From Alicyclobacillus tolerans (lineage in GTDB: Bacteria; Bacillota; Bacilli; Alicyclobacillales; Alicyclobacillaceae), in assembly GCF_021739485.1 (NCBI RefSeq), contig NZ_JAJFNK010000020.1, positions 35,064-99,063 of the forward strand: a DNA stretch of 64,000 bases, in the 5' to 3' direction. Shown piece by piece: positions 26,976-39,187 of the stretch. A program made the translations under genes and the position numbers. Every line of letters starts with the position of its first letter. Position 1 is the first letter of the stretch. The notes under the pieces are model-generated. The model had not been told where the DNA came from. It saw nothing but the letters and a program-made list of their open reading frames with translations, and did no database searches.

Positions 26976-28205
26976 GTGTCCCTGCGGGATGAAGCACTTG
27001 AACTGCACCGTCAGAATCGTGGGAAACTCGCTTTGCAACCGAAGGTTAAAGTGGAAACGGCCAAGGACCTGACTTTGGCTTACTCCCCTGGCGTGGCAGA
27101 GCCATGCAAGGAGATCTACTCGAATAAGGAAAAAGCGTATGAGTACACCGCAAAAAGCAATTTGGTTGCGGTGGTTACCAATGGAACCGCGGTTTTAGGG
27201 CTCGGCAACATTGGAGCGAGCGCCTCTATTCCGGTTATGGAAGGCAAGGCGGTGTTGTTCAAGGCGTTTGCAGGAGTCGACGCTTTTCCGATTTGTCTGG
27301 ATACCGAAAATGTCGATCAACTCGTGGAATCGGTCAAATTGCTTGAGCCACAATTTGGCGGAATCAATTTGGAAGATATTGCGGCACCGGCTTGTTTTGA
27401 AATCGAAGAACGCCTGAAATCCGCCATGAACATCCCTGTATTTCACGATGACCAGCACGGAACGGCAATCGTAACGCTGGCTGGCCTGATCAACGCACTC
27501 AAAGTGACGGGCAAACGCATTCAAGACATCAAGGTGGTCGCGAACGGGGCGGGGGCAGCAGGGATTGCCACCGTGAAGCTGCTGCTTTCTGCGGGCGTCA
27601 AAAACGTCATTATGTGCGACACCAAAGGCGCTATTTACGAAGGACGGACTGTGGGAATGAACGCGGTCAAGAACGTAATCGCAAAGAATACCAACCTCGA
27701 CAAGGTCTCCGGTACACTTGAAGAAGTGATTGTCGGAGCGGACGTATTTGTCGGCGTATCGGTGGCGGGCGCTCTGACGGGCGAAATGGTTCGGTCCATG
27801 AATACCGACCCGATTATTTTCGCCATGGCCAATCCGGACCCTGAGATTCATCCGGAAGAGGCTCTGGCGCTCGGAGCGAAAATTGTCGGCACCGGGCGTT
27901 CCGATTATCCGAATCAAATCAACAACGTCTTGGCCTTCCCGGGTATTTTCCGCGGTGCACTGGATACTCGCGCAACCAGTATCACGGAAGACATGAAAGT
28001 GGCGGCTGCGTACGCCATAGCCGGTCTGGTCCAAGACTCCGAACTGGCCAGCGACTACATCATTCCCCGCGCATTTGATCCGCGCGTTGCACCGGCTGTA
28101 GCTGCTGCAGTCGCTAAGGCGGCGATGGCTGGAGGAGTGGCCAGGCAACAAGTCGATCCGGCACAGGTCGCAAAACGAGTTTCGGAAATGGCCAGCATTC
28201 GCTAA
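26976..28205 (+). CDS. NAD(P)-dependent malic enzyme (YtsJ type)
   Basis: It decarboxylates malate to pyruvate. The 409-aa short bacterial form has [43 protein letters not shown] with metal ligands and the dinucleotide loop NGAGAAGIA. Its place before accDA fits supply of pyruvate and NADPH to fatty acid synthesis. The start is GTG 26976 after AAGGAGAGG. Cofactor preference cannot be fixed by eye. Confidence 0.94.
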   Translation: MSLRDEALELHRQNRGKLALQPKVKVETAKDLTLAYSPGVAEPCKEIYSNKEKAYEYTAKSNLVAVVTNGTAVLGLGNIGASASIPVMEGKAVLFKAFAGVDAFPICLDTENVDQLVESVKLLEPQFGGINLEDIAAPACFEIEERLKSAMNIPVFHDDQHGTAIVTLAGLINALKVTGKRIQDIKVVANGAGAAGIATVKLLLSAGVKNVIMCDTKGAIYEGRTVGMNAVKNVIAKNTNLDKVSGTLEEVIVGADVFVGVSVAGALTGEMVRSMNTDPIIFAMANPDPEIHPEEALALGAKIVGTGRSDYPNQINNVLAFPGIFRGALDTRATSITEDMKVAAAYAIAGLVQDSELASDYIIPRAFDPRVAPAVAAAVAKAAMAGGVARQQVDPAQVAKRVSEMASIR

Positions 28206-28329
28206 ACTCTGCTGGTCTAGCGCTGTTCACGACTCCTCAAATACCGGACAATAATTGGGTTCAATGTTACAGACAGGCGTAATTGGCACAGACTTTGTGC
28301 CGGTTGCGCTTGTTTGGCAAAAAATCCGG

Positions 28330-28359
28330 TTGCTCATGCGGACAATATAGTGCTATGAT
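28330..28359 (+). promoter_or_regulatory. Promoter before the small gene-accD-accA unit
   Basis: TTGCTC and TATGAT are separated by 18 bp. Confidence 0.65.
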
Positions 28360-28456
28360 TTTGAGAAACATTGCGCGAAAAATAGAGTTAGGCACACACA
28401 GATCGGCCTGGTCCGGTACAACCCCGGACAAACCTAAACAACAGGAGCGAATCCGC

Positions 28457-28654
28457 ATGTGGACCGTTATTTACATAGCGCAATCAGGAAAACAAGCCGA
28501 AGACATCAAGGAACAACTGCTCAAAGAGGGGTTTCTTGTTCGCCTACGGCAGACCCATGTCTCGAAGCAACAATTCGAGATTTTGGTTCCGGAGAGCGAA
28601 TTGGACGAAGTGCAGGAGGTATTTAACGAGATTTTGCATTCGTCCCATCCATGA
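28457..28654 (+). CDS. Small conserved protein upstream of accD (65 aa)
   Basis: The soluble protein MWTVIYIAQSGKQAEDIK... has an alternating strand-helix pattern with QQFEILVPESELDEVQEVF near the end, resembling a short ferredoxin-like or DUF2007-like fold. Similar small proteins precede accD in related Bacillales; some are annotated 'glutamate decarboxylase', which this length does not support. The start is ATG 28457 after AGGAGCG. It ends 12 nt before accD, so it is in the operon. Confidence 0.7.
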   Translation: MWTVIYIAQSGKQAEDIKEQLLKEGFLVRLRQTHVSKQQFEILVPESELDEVQEVFNEILHSSHP

Positions 28655-28666
28655 TGAGGTGAAACA

Positions 28667-29563
28667 GTGCTAAAGGATTTTTTCGTAAAAAAACGCCAGT
28701 ATGCAACGCTCGGCGGTGCCACGGAAGTACAGCGCACTGCAAAGCAACCGGCGGATCCGAAGGACATTCCTGCAGGTCTTGTGAATAAATGTAAGTCGTG
28801 CGGCGCTCTGTTGATGAGCAGGGAGTTGCAAAAGCACCTATTCACCTGCCCGCACTGCGGCTACCACTTTCCTCTCGATGCTTACACGCGAATTGATGCT
28901 ACGCTGGATGAAAACAGCTTTCACGAATACGACGTCAAGGTCGAGTCTGTCGATCCGCTTGGATTTCCCGGGTATCCTGCGAAATTGAAGCAAGCTCAAG
29001 AATCCACGGGGCTCAGCGAAGGCGCTGTGACAGGTGAAGGCACGCTGGACGGTCTCCCTGTCGTCATTGGAGTGATGGACCCCCGTTTTATCATGGGCAG
29101 CATGGGTTCGGCCATGGGGGAAAAACTTGCGCGAGCCATGGAACAAGCCGTTGAAAAACGGTTCCCGTTCGTCCTGTTTACCGCTTCCGGGGGAGCGCGC
29201 ATGCAAGAAGGGATTTTATCCTTAATGCAAATGGCCAAAACGAGTGCGGCGTTGAACAAGATGCACGAGGCAAGGGTATTGTTTGTTTCCGTCATTACGA
29301 ATCCGACGACGGGCGGTGTCAGTGCCAGCTTTGCGAGCCTTGGCGATATTATCCTCGCGGAGCCAGGGGCCTTGTTTGGGTTCGCCGGACGCAGGGTCAT
29401 TGAACAAACCATTCGCCAGAGGCTGCCGGACGACTTTCAAACTGCCGAATTCGTCCTCAAACACGGGATGATTGACGAGGTCGTGCACCGCAAACAACTC
29501 CGTGAAGCGCTGTCTTTAATCTTGCGCGTGCACGCACACCAAGGGTGGTCTTACAGTGAATGA
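28667..29563 (+). CDS. accD: Acetyl-CoA carboxylase carboxyltransferase, beta subunit
   Basis: With AccA it moves the carboxyl group from biotin to acetyl-CoA, making malonyl-CoA. An N-terminal zinc ribbon uses C42, C45, C61 and C64, followed by the crotonase-like core ([24 protein letters not shown]). It has 298 aa and starts at GTG 28667 after GATGAGGTGA. It overlaps accA by 8 bp. Confidence 0.96.
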   Translation: MLKDFFVKKRQYATLGGATEVQRTAKQPADPKDIPAGLVNKCKSCGALLMSRELQKHLFTCPHCGYHFPLDAYTRIDATLDENSFHEYDVKVESVDPLGFPGYPAKLKQAQESTGLSEGAVTGEGTLDGLPVVIGVMDPRFIMGSMGSAMGEKLARAMEQAVEKRFPFVLFTASGGARMQEGILSLMQMAKTSAALNKMHEARVLFVSVITNPTTGGVSASFASLGDIILAEPGALFGFAGRRVIEQTIRQRLPDDFQTAEFVLKHGMIDEVVHRKQLREALSLILRVHAHQGWSYSE

Positions 29564-30509
29564 ACTGGAATTTGAAAAACCAGTTTCCGAATTAAAACAC
29601 AAAATTGCGGAATTAAAACGGTTTATGGAGCAAACCGGCATTGACTTAAACGGCGAGGTTTCTAAACTCGAAGACCGCCTTCAGGAACTGTCTAAACACC
29701 TGTATGACGACTTGACCCCATGGCAGAGGGTGCAAATCGCCAGGCAGCAGGGCCGGCCAACGACCCTCGACTACATTCGCGGTATCTGCTCCGAGTTTAT
29801 CGAGCTGCACGGGGACCGAAACTTCCGGGATGACCCGGCGATTGTTGCCGGAATTGGATTGATTGAAGGGAACCCCGTGACTATCATTGGTCACCAAAAA
29901 GGTCGCGATACCAAAGAGAACATTCAAAGGAATTTTGGGATGGCTCACCCGGAAGGGTATCGCAAAGCGCTCAGGTTCATGAAAGAGGCCGAAAAGTTTG
30001 GGCGCCCCGTCGTGTTTTTTATTGATACGGCAGGTGCTTACCCAGGCATGACGGCTGAAGAACGCGGACAGAGCGTGGCCATTGCCGAAAACCTGCGAGA
30101 AATGGCCGGACTGAAAACGCCCACGTTATCGTTTGTGACCGGTGAAGGGGGAAGCGGCGGAGCTCTGGGCTTGGGTGTGACCGACCGCATTTACGTCCTT
30201 GAATACGCGTGGTATTCTGTGATTGCTCCGGAGTCGGCAGCTGCAATCTTGTGGAAAGACAGCACTCAAGGTGCCCGCGCTGCCGAGTCGATGCGCATAA
30301 CCGCCCAAGATTTAGTTGAACTTAGAGTGGCGGATGAAGTCATTCCAGAGCCGCCGGGTGGTGCGCAGAAAAACCCCGATCAAATGATTCAAACTGTCAA
30401 GGAAAAAATTTTGGCGGCTTTAACTGAACTTACCGCAATCCCTATTGCCCAACTGCTGTCGACGCGGTACGATAAGTACAGGGATATGGGAATCTTTGCA
30501 GAGCGGTAA
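29556..30509 (+). CDS. accA: Acetyl-CoA carboxylase carboxyltransferase, alpha subunit
   Basis: This is the partner of AccD (317 aa). An N-terminal helical segment is followed by the core with [32 protein letters not shown] and [12 protein letters not shown]. The start is GTG 29556 within the end of accD, giving balanced synthesis of the two subunits. Confidence 0.96.
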   Translation: MNELEFEKPVSELKHKIAELKRFMEQTGIDLNGEVSKLEDRLQELSKHLYDDLTPWQRVQIARQQGRPTTLDYIRGICSEFIELHGDRNFRDDPAIVAGIGLIEGNPVTIIGHQKGRDTKENIQRNFGMAHPEGYRKALRFMKEAEKFGRPVVFFIDTAGAYPGMTAEERGQSVAIAENLREMAGLKTPTLSFVTGEGGSGGALGLGVTDRIYVLEYAWYSVIAPESAAAILWKDSTQGARAAESMRITAQDLVELRVADEVIPEPPGGAQKNPDQMIQTVKEKILAALTELTAIPIAQLLSTRYDKYRDMGIFAER

Positions 30510-31562
<1,053 letters not shown>

Positions 31563-31760
31563 TGCGGTTTTGGGTGTTGGCACTCGGGTATGGGCAGGCA
31601 AGGTTCGCGGAATGCTCGAAATCTCTGCTGCCTATTGGCACCTAGAAATCCGAGTTGGAACATCCTCGTTTGCTTTGGAAATTACAAATTCGACAGCGAC
31701 CGCCGGCCTCCGGGATTGAACTTTCAACTCGAGGAGTCCGGCGCGTTTTTGGAGGTTACT

Positions 31761-33515
31761 ATGCGTAGAACAAAGATTGTTTGTACGATTGGTCCGGCCA
31801 GTGAGTCACCCGAAATGTTGAAAAGTCTGATCGAGGCTGGGCTCGATGTCGCACGGCTCAACTTTTCTCACGGGAGTTATGAAGAGCATGCGCTGCGCAT
31901 TGAACGCATTCGCAACGCCGCCGAGCAAGTCGGAAAGCACGTCGGAATCATGCTCGACATCAAAGGACCTAAGATCCGCACCGGGAAAATCCAGGGCGGT
32001 CAAGTGGAATTGGTGGACGGCGCCTTCATTACGTTGACCATCGATCCGGTCGATTTTGGAACGGCAGAACGCGTATCGATCTCTTATGAAGGCCTGGTCG
32101 AAGACGTCTACCCAGGGGCCCCAATTCGCATCGACGACGGCTTGATTGGACTCGTTGTAGAGAAGGTCGAAGGCCACGACATCGTTTGCCGGGTCACAAA
32201 CGGCGGCACTCTGAAAGACAATAAAGGCATCAACGTCCCAGGCGTTACGCTCAGAATCCCAGGGGTCACTGATAAGGACAAAGCGGACATCCGCTTTGGC
32301 ATCGAACAAGGCGTCGACTTTATCGCAGCCTCTTTCGTTCGAAAAGCAGGAGACGTCCTCGAAGTCAGGAGACTTCTTGAGGAAGGAAACTACCACGCAG
32401 ATATCATTGCCAAGATTGAAACCCAGGAAGGCTTGCAGAGGCTGGAAGAGATTGTCGAAGCGGCGGACGGGATCATGGTCGCCCGCGGAGACTTGGGTGT
32501 CGAAATCCCGACCGAAGAGGTGCCGATGGCCCAAAAGCGCATGATCGCGATGTGCAATGCGGCGGGGAAACCGGTCATTACTGCAACGCAAATGCTCGAT
32601 TCCATGCAGCGCAATCCCCGGCCTACGAGAGCTGAAGCGAGTGACGTTGCCAACGCCATTATTGACGGCACTGACGCGATCATGCTCAGCGGTGAGACCG
32701 CAGCAGGCCGCTACCCGTTTGAGGCGGTTTCGACGATGGCCCAGATTGCCATGCGGACCGAACAAGCCTTGTCCGGTCAGGAAGTCGCGAATCGCCATAA
32801 GACGTCTTCTGAGCATACCGTCACGGACACCATCGGTCAGGCGGTCGAGACCATGGCTTCCCAACTGAAGCCAGGCGCTATTGTGACAGCCACGACATCG
32901 GGGTATACAGCCCGAATGATATCCAAACACCGCCCGGCGGCTGGAATCGTCGCTGCGACTCCGAAAGACGCCGTGGCGAGGCGTTTGACGGTGAACTGGG
33001 GCGTCTACCCGGTTATCGTTCCGGAAGTTCAGACCACAGACGAAGTGCTCGAAACAGCGGTCGACGGAGCGCTTGAAGCTGGCTTGGTCCAACACGGGGA
33101 CCTAGTGCTCATTATTGCGGGTGTTCCCGTTGGGCAGCCGGGTACGACAAACCTGATTAAGGTTCACACCATTGGCGATGTGCTGGTCAAAGGCACCGGG
33201 CTTGGCCACCAGGCGGTGAGCGGCAAAGCCGTCGTGTCGACTCGGACGGACGAGATTCTGGCACAGGTGCAGCCGGGGGATATTTTGGTAACGACGTCGA
33301 CCGATGCCGAGATCATGCCGGCGATGGAGAAGGCTGCAGCCATTATCACTGAAGAAGGTGGACTGACCTCCCACGCCGCCGTCGTTGGACTGGAGTTTGG
33401 CAAGCCGGTCGTAGTCGGTGCGTCCAAGGCGACGCGTGTCATTGCGTCGGGAACGATGATCACGGTCGACCCTCACCACGGGTTGGTGTATCGCGGCCGC
33501 ACGCGCGTATTATAA
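31761..33515 (+). CDS. pyk: Pyruvate kinase with C-terminal PEP-utiliser domain
   Basis: It makes pyruvate and ATP from PEP. The barrel starts RRTKIVCTIGPAS and contains IIAKIETQEG, ARGDLGVEIP and TATQMLDSM. The extra ~80 residues from about 505 (GDILVTTSTDAEIMPAME, EGGLTSHAAVV) are the PEP-utiliser domain found in Bacillus and Geobacillus pyruvate kinases. It has 584 aa and starts at ATG 31761 after GGAGG. Confidence 0.96.
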   Translation: MRRTKIVCTIGPASESPEMLKSLIEAGLDVARLNFSHGSYEEHALRIERIRNAAEQVGKHVGIMLDIKGPKIRTGKIQGGQVELVDGAFITLTIDPVDFGTAERVSISYEGLVEDVYPGAPIRIDDGLIGLVVEKVEGHDIVCRVTNGGTLKDNKGINVPGVTLRIPGVTDKDKADIRFGIEQGVDFIAASFVRKAGDVLEVRRLLEEGNYHADIIAKIETQEGLQRLEEIVEAADGIMVARGDLGVEIPTEEVPMAQKRMIAMCNAAGKPVITATQMLDSMQRNPRPTRAEASDVANAIIDGTDAIMLSGETAAGRYPFEAVSTMAQIAMRTEQALSGQEVANRHKTSSEHTVTDTIGQAVETMASQLKPGAIVTATTSGYTARMISKHRPAAGIVAATPKDAVARRLTVNWGVYPVIVPEVQTTDEVLETAVDGALEAGLVQHGDLVLIIAGVPVGQPGTTNLIKVHTIGDVLVKGTGLGHQAVSGKAVVSTRTDEILAQVQPGDILVTTSTDAEIMPAMEKAAAIITEEGGLTSHAAVVGLEFGKPVVVGASKATRVIASGTMITVDPHHGLVYRGRTRVL

Positions 33516-33605
33516 GTTGTAAGCCCACAGTGGTGAAATGAAGTACCGTTTGACGCGAATGCCCGGGGTGTGTAACCCAATGGGTGCATCTATCCTGATT
33601 TTTCA

Positions 33606-33639
33606 CGGCCCAGTGGACAGTTGTTGTCCGACTGGGCCG
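33606..33639. terminator. Hairpin after pyk
   Basis: CGGCCCAGT pairs with ACTGGGCCG, with an inner GGACA/TTGTCC part. There is no T run on the + strand, but T/A-rich sequence lies on the other side. Confidence 0.5.
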
Positions 33640-33674
33640 TTGCCGTGACAAGCTCCTCCATTCAGACCATACAG

Positions 33675-33704
33675 TACAGTACATTCATTCTATTAATGAC
33701 TGTA
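33675..33704 (+). promoter_or_regulatory. Dyad upstream of the small membrane gene
   Basis: TACAGT-a-CATT and AATGACTGTA are inverted around a short centre, 18 bp before the start codon of the next gene. It could be an operator. Confidence 0.4.
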
Positions 33705-33721
33705 CAAGGAGGAGAGCACTT

Positions 33722-34027
33722 ATGATGGCTGTCATCGGTGATCATCTGGGGATGCTTGTCGCGATGTGGATTGTCATGATTTTGGTTGGTCTTGAGGCCC
33801 TCATATTCGTTTTAACCAGTCTCAGGGGCCAGACCGACATGGCAGAAGTCGCAAAAGCTGTTACGCGTCCGGTTTTGCTGGACCTGCTTCCCCTGATCCT
33901 GCTATCCCTGTTGACCCTGATTGACCACACTGGTGTCCTGGTACGGATTTGGTTCTACGTGGCTGCAGCTGCAATTGCCATTCGTGCCTTGATGGCCCTG
34001 GCGCGCGGTCTGCAACGCAGGGTGTAA
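33722..34027 (+). CDS. Small membrane protein (101 aa)
   Basis: Three hydrophobic segments are visible (about residues 10-33, 50-67 and 73-92), with a basic end (RGLQRRV). The start is ATG 33722 after GGAGGAG; the next ATG codon is also possible. No family is recognised. It stands alone between pyk and the trpS leader. Confidence 0.65.
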   Translation: MMAVIGDHLGMLVAMWIVMILVGLEALIFVLTSLRGQTDMAEVAKAVTRPVLLDLLPLILLSLLTLIDHTGVLVRIWFYVAAAAIAIRALMALARGLQRRV

Positions 34028-34166
34028 GCGCGCTGTCACCCAAGGCTAAACCGCTCACCGTTAGCCGTTAGCCTGGGCATTGCGGCACCCCATAACAAAG
34101 TCATTCGTTTCAAAAACCCTTCGGGAGTCGCTGGTGTTTCGTGCGGCTCCCTCTTTGTGCGTCAAG

Positions 34167-34195
34167 TTGCGCCGTATTGAATTCCAACCTATAAT
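34167..34195 (+). promoter_or_regulatory. trpS promoter
   Basis: TTGCGC and a perfect TATAAT are separated by 17 bp, just before the T-box leader. Confidence 0.8.
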
Positions 34196-34202
34196 AAACG
34201 GA

Positions 34203-34591
34203 AGTGGTCTTTTGCAGCATCTGTTTTTGACCAGACAGCACAGCGGCGACGACGGGAAAAGTATGTGCGAATCGGACTTTTTAGAGAGCCGGGGAGAGGT
34301 GGAACCTCGGTAAGTCCAACGCGCAAAATGGGCCCTTGAGCCGATTGCCGAAGGACTCGACGTCCATCGGCCCTCACATGCCTCATTTTGTTGCGGGTGT
34401 AAGGGCAGAGCATCGATCATCTGTGTAGGCAACTCCGGTTTGCCCCCGTTAACGGGCAAGAGTGCAGCGACACGCGGCGAGCATTTTTGAATGCGCTGGC
34501 GTATGGTCGGCCCGGTGTTTGGTCGAGTTGCTGAATTTGGGTGGTACCGCGGAATGTCCGTCCCATTGAGGGGATTGGGCGTTTTTTTTTG
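34203..34591 (+). promoter_or_regulatory. T-box leader of trpS (specifier UGG, Trp)
   Basis: Stem I shows an AGTA stretch, TTAGAGAGCCGGGG and the specifier stretch AAAATGGGCCC with TGG at 34329-34331. The T-box core TTTGGGTGGTACCGCGG is at 34536-34552. A CGTCCCA/TGGGCG hairpin with nine T residues (34582-34590) is the terminator. The tryptophan codon agrees with the downstream gene. Confidence 0.92.
34559..34591 (+). terminator. T-box-controlled terminator of trpS
   Basis: A GC-rich stem is directly followed by a nine-T run; it is the alternative to the antiterminator. Confidence 0.85.
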
Positions 34592-34664
34592 TTTTTCTCG
34601 CTCTTTTTCTCGCATGGTTTTTCTTGCATCGCTTAAAAGACGTTCTTGTGTCAAACCCTGTTGA

Positions 34665-35681
<1,017 letters not shown>

Positions 35682-35763
35682 GTCCCGTTTAAAAAACCAG
35701 CGAGGTGCCCGGTTGTCCGAAATGTAGTAAGCTGAACTTGAGGCACAAGGAGGAGAGCGGGCC

Positions 35764-36441
35764 TTGCGAATCTTGATTGTGGAAGATGAACAGTCACTGG
35801 CGACTGCAGTCGCAGACTTGTTGTCGCAGCAAGGCTATGAGGCAGATGTGTCGACAACCTACTTCGAGGGCATGGAGGCGGCCTTGTCGAATGCCTACGA
35901 CTGCTTGTTGGTGGACGTCATGCTGCCGGACGGCGATGGAATTGAGATGGTCGACGAATTGAGGAAGGCCAAGTGCTCCACGCCGGTACTCGTTTTAACG
36001 GCCCGCAATGCAACCTCTGACAGGGTTCGAGGGCTAAACGTGGGCGCAGACGATTACCTGGGCAAGCCGTTTGAGTGGAGTGAACTGTTAGCTCGCATCA
36101 AGGCCCTAGTCCGGCGCTCGACCATGCGCCAGGAAGCCGATGAAATGGTCGTAGGCAGGGCCAAACTTCACCGGAACTCGCGGACCCTTGAGGTAGACAA
36201 CCGGATGCTCGAATTATCGAGCAAGGAATTCATGCTGCTGGAATACTTTTTTCGGCACCCGAAGCAGGTCCTCACCCGGGAACAACTCGTCAGTCATTTA
36301 TGGGGACCGGACACCGATGTCGCCGACAACGCGCTGGATACATATATTTACTTCTTGAGAAAGAAGTGCGGCCGCATTGGGCTGAAACAGATCATCAAGA
36401 CCATCCGGGGTCAAGGGTACATGCTCGGCCCGATGGTGTAG
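35764..36441 (+). CDS. OmpR-family response regulator
   Basis: The receiver domain (residues 1-115) has the phosphoacceptor D51 in LLVDVMLPD and the conserved GKPF lysine. The C-terminal winged helix (about 130-224) has LSSKEFMLLEYFFRHP and a FLRKKCGRIG recognition part. It has 225 aa and starts at TTG 35764 after AGGAGGAG. The histidine kinase gene begins 17 nt after it, so the pair is an operon. The signal is unknown. Confidence 0.93.
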   Translation: MRILIVEDEQSLATAVADLLSQQGYEADVSTTYFEGMEAALSNAYDCLLVDVMLPDGDGIEMVDELRKAKCSTPVLVLTARNATSDRVRGLNVGADDYLGKPFEWSELLARIKALVRRSTMRQEADEMVVGRAKLHRNSRTLEVDNRMLELSSKEFMLLEYFFRHPKQVLTREQLVSHLWGPDTDVADNALDTYIYFLRKKCGRIGLKQIIKTIRGQGYMLGPMV

Positions 36442-36458
36442 GCAGGGTTGACGTACCC

Positions 36459-37664
36459 ATGTTTCGACAAGACTCCATTTTCCGGACGGTTTACATCCAA
36501 ATTTCAGGCATGTTAATTTTCAGTTCGCTGGCTCTCTTGGTTTTTGTCGGCGGTTTAGTCTATGTAGAACTGCGGTGGCAGCTCAGTCAAGATGGACGAA
36601 TTAACCTTCGTTCCGAAGTGGCGGAGATTCAACAAGCCACCCGTTCTCTTCCATCCACCTCGGGTAAAACCGATGTGCAAGTAGAATTCTCAGACGACCG
36701 GGGACAGCGGGTTTATTTTGCACTAGCGGACGGCACAGTGACTAAAGCGAAGTCCGCCCACATGCCAGTGCCGCTGGACCAGTTGCCAAGGTCTAAACCG
36801 GGCGGGCCCGGCCTCCAGTTCGCTGTGTTCAAATACCAGGGCATGCCGTACCGAGTCCTTCTAGACGACTGGAAGTACCAAGGGCACACTCTGCAATTGT
36901 ACGTTTACGAGGACATTATTCAGGAACACGAGATGCTGGAACACGCCCGCGATGTGATGATTGGCGCAGGCGTCGTGGGACTTTTTATGGCGGCGGTTTT
37001 CAACCTTTGGCTGGCGCATCGTTCATTGCGGCCGGCCCGGTTGACGTGGGCGTCACACCAGAGCATGCTGGGCGAGTTGTCGCACGAATTGCAGACTCCG
37101 CTAGCAACGATGAGCGCTCTTGTCGCGTCGCAAACCGACAGTCCCGAAGTCCGTGAGAACCTGAAACGGGAGATCCAACACGCCTCGAATTTGGTGCAAG
37201 ACATCCTCTATTTGTCCCGGCTGCGCGCGTTTCCTGCACATGAGCTCGAGCCAGTGGCCGTGTCCGACATCACAGAGGAAGTGGCTGACCGTTTCGCCGC
37301 TTTGGCCGAGCAGCGCTCCTTGACCCTCACGGGTCAAGCTCAAGCGGGGTTGTTCGTGGAGACGACCGTTGACAACTGGTCGCGGGTAATCAGCACCCTG
37401 TTTAAGAACGTCGTCGATCACTCTCATCCTGGGACTGAAGCCACTTGGCGATTGACGGCTACAAGCACACAAGTCGAATTTACGGTTGCAAACGTCGTCG
37501 GTCAAAGGTCGACTGTTTTGGCTGAAGGAACCCCTATCCACGGCATGGGCTTATTGATTGCGGAGCGCATCAGCGAAGACATGAACGGCCAATTCTCGAC
37601 GCGGATTTTAGGAAAACGTTTCATCGCGACCGTTTCCGTACCTCGCCTGAAAGTTCCCACCTAA
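36459..37664 (+). CDS. Sensor histidine kinase
   Basis: The 401-aa membrane kinase has helices at about residues 14-37 and 166-188 flanking a ~125-aa extracellular sensor. The phosphoacceptor histidine lies in LGELSHELQTPLA near residue 208. The N box is TLFKNVVDHS, but the ATP-lid part is short and its G boxes are weak (GTPIHGMGLLIAERI), so catalytic efficiency is uncertain. The start is ATG 36459; its ribosome site is poor, suggesting coupling to the regulator gene. Confidence 0.88.
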   Translation: MFRQDSIFRTVYIQISGMLIFSSLALLVFVGGLVYVELRWQLSQDGRINLRSEVAEIQQATRSLPSTSGKTDVQVEFSDDRGQRVYFALADGTVTKAKSAHMPVPLDQLPRSKPGGPGLQFAVFKYQGMPYRVLLDDWKYQGHTLQLYVYEDIIQEHEMLEHARDVMIGAGVVGLFMAAVFNLWLAHRSLRPARLTWASHQSMLGELSHELQTPLATMSALVASQTDSPEVRENLKREIQHASNLVQDILYLSRLRAFPAHELEPVAVSDITEEVADRFAALAEQRSLTLTGQAQAGLFVETTVDNWSRVISTLFKNVVDHSHPGTEATWRLTATSTQVEFTVANVVGQRSTVLAEGTPIHGMGLLIAERISEDMNGQFSTRILGKRFIATVSVPRLKVPT

Positions 37665-37787
37665 AACGCGCCTATTTGCTCTAAACGACATTAAAAAACG
37701 ACGAGACAGACGGATAATTCAATTCTGACTGTTTAGAATTTTGTTTCATCAGGTAAAACCCAGGTTCAACAGATGAAGCAAAATGAC

Positions 37788-37815
37788 TTGCTTCACCCTC
37801 CCAATGTGATATCAT
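37788..37815 (+). promoter_or_regulatory. icd promoter
   Basis: TTGCTT and TATCAT are separated by 16 bp. A TTCATC/GATGAA inverted pair lies just upstream (about 37745-37780) and might bind a regulator. Confidence 0.6.
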
Positions 37816-37854
37816 GGATGTGGCATTTAATTGCATACATAAGGAGGTCCTTGT

Positions 37855-39150
37855 ATGGTGCAGTTCCAAAAGTATCAACCTCCAACCGCTGGTGAACCGA
37901 TTACCATGAAGAACGGTGAACTGGTTGTTCCGGATAATCCTATCATTCCGTTTATCGAAGGAGACGGAACGGGCCCGGACATTTGGGCAGCGTCAAAACG
38001 CGTTTTCGATGCTGCGGTCGAGAAAGCCTATAACGGCAGGCGTCAGATTGCATGGTACGAGGTCTATGCAGGCGAAAAGGCCTACAACACGTACGGCGAG
38101 TGGCTGCCCCAAGACACCCTCAAAGCTTTGACGGAGTACGTTGTCAGCATTAAAGGGCCTTTAACTACCCCTGTTGGCGGCGGCATTCGTTCACTCAACG
38201 TCGCGCTGCGCCAAGAACTCGATTTGTACGTTTGCCAGCGTCCCGTCCGTTACTTCAACGGCGTTCCTTCCCCTGTGAAACACCCAGAACTTGTCGATAT
38301 GATCATTTTCCGTGAAAACTCCGAGGACATTTACGCCGGCGTCGAGTGGCAAGAAGGTACACCCGAGGCCAAGAAGGTCGTTGAATTCTTGCAGCGAGAA
38401 ATGGGCGTTACGAAAATTCGCTTCCCGGAAACCTCAGGTATTGGTATTAAACCGGTATCCAAGGATGGAACGGAACGCCTGGTTCGGGCTGCAATCGAGT
38501 ATGCCCTCGATCACGGCCGCAAGAGTGTCACATTGGTTCACAAAGGCAACATTATGAAGTTTACCGAAGGCGCCTTTAAGACGTGGGGTTACGAACTCGC
38601 TGAACGCGAGTATTCAGATAAGGTTTTCACCTGGGCAGAGTACGACCGCATTAAAGCCGAGCAGGGTCAAGCCGCTGCTGACGCGGCTCAAAAAGCTGCA
38701 GTCGATGCGGGCAAGATCATCGTAAAAGACGTTATTGCCGACGCCTTCTTACAGCAAATCTTGTTGCGTCCCGCAGAATACGACGTCATTGCCACTTTGA
38801 ATCTCAACGGTGACTACGTCTCAGATGCTTTGGCAGCTCAGGTTGGAGGGATTGGCATCGCACCCGGAGCCAACATCAACTACCTGTCTGGCCACGCAGT
38901 TTTCGAAGCAACCCACGGGACAGCTCCAAAGTATGCTGGACTCGACAAAGTCAATCCAGGCTCGGTCATTCTTTCCGGCGTCATGATGTTTGAGTACATG
39001 GGTTGGAAAGAGGTCGCAGACCTGATCATCCGCGCCCTGGAAAAGGCTATCGACCAAAAGGTTGTGACCTACGATTTCGCCCGCTTGATGGACGGCGCAA
39101 CGGAAGTTAAAACTTCCCAATTCGCCGATGCAATCATAAGCAATATGTAA
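37855..39150 (+). CDS. icd: Isocitrate dehydrogenase (NADP type)
   Basis: This TCA-cycle enzyme converts isocitrate to 2-oxoglutarate. It has 431 aa with [12 protein letters not shown], the substrate loop [35 protein letters not shown] and the nucleotide part GTAPKYAG. The start is ATG 37855 after AAGGAGG. mdh follows after 37 bp, forming a TCA pair as in B. subtilis citZ-icd-mdh, but citZ is absent. Confidence 0.95.
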   Translation: MVQFQKYQPPTAGEPITMKNGELVVPDNPIIPFIEGDGTGPDIWAASKRVFDAAVEKAYNGRRQIAWYEVYAGEKAYNTYGEWLPQDTLKALTEYVVSIKGPLTTPVGGGIRSLNVALRQELDLYVCQRPVRYFNGVPSPVKHPELVDMIIFRENSEDIYAGVEWQEGTPEAKKVVEFLQREMGVTKIRFPETSGIGIKPVSKDGTERLVRAAIEYALDHGRKSVTLVHKGNIMKFTEGAFKTWGYELAEREYSDKVFTWAEYDRIKAEQGQAAADAAQKAAVDAGKIIVKDVIADAFLQQILLRPAEYDVIATLNLNGDYVSDALAAQVGGIGIAPGANINYLSGHAVFEATHGTAPKYAGLDKVNPGSVILSGVMMFEYMGWKEVADLIIRALEKAIDQKVVTYDFARLMDGATEVKTSQFADAIISNM

Positions 39151-39187
39151 GTTTTCCGACTTCCATCACGCAAGGAGGAGTAGAGGG

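Noticed and set aside
28279..28310. GGCACA/TGTGCC hairpin after the malic enzyme gene as terminator
   Set aside because: The stem is short and no T run follows.
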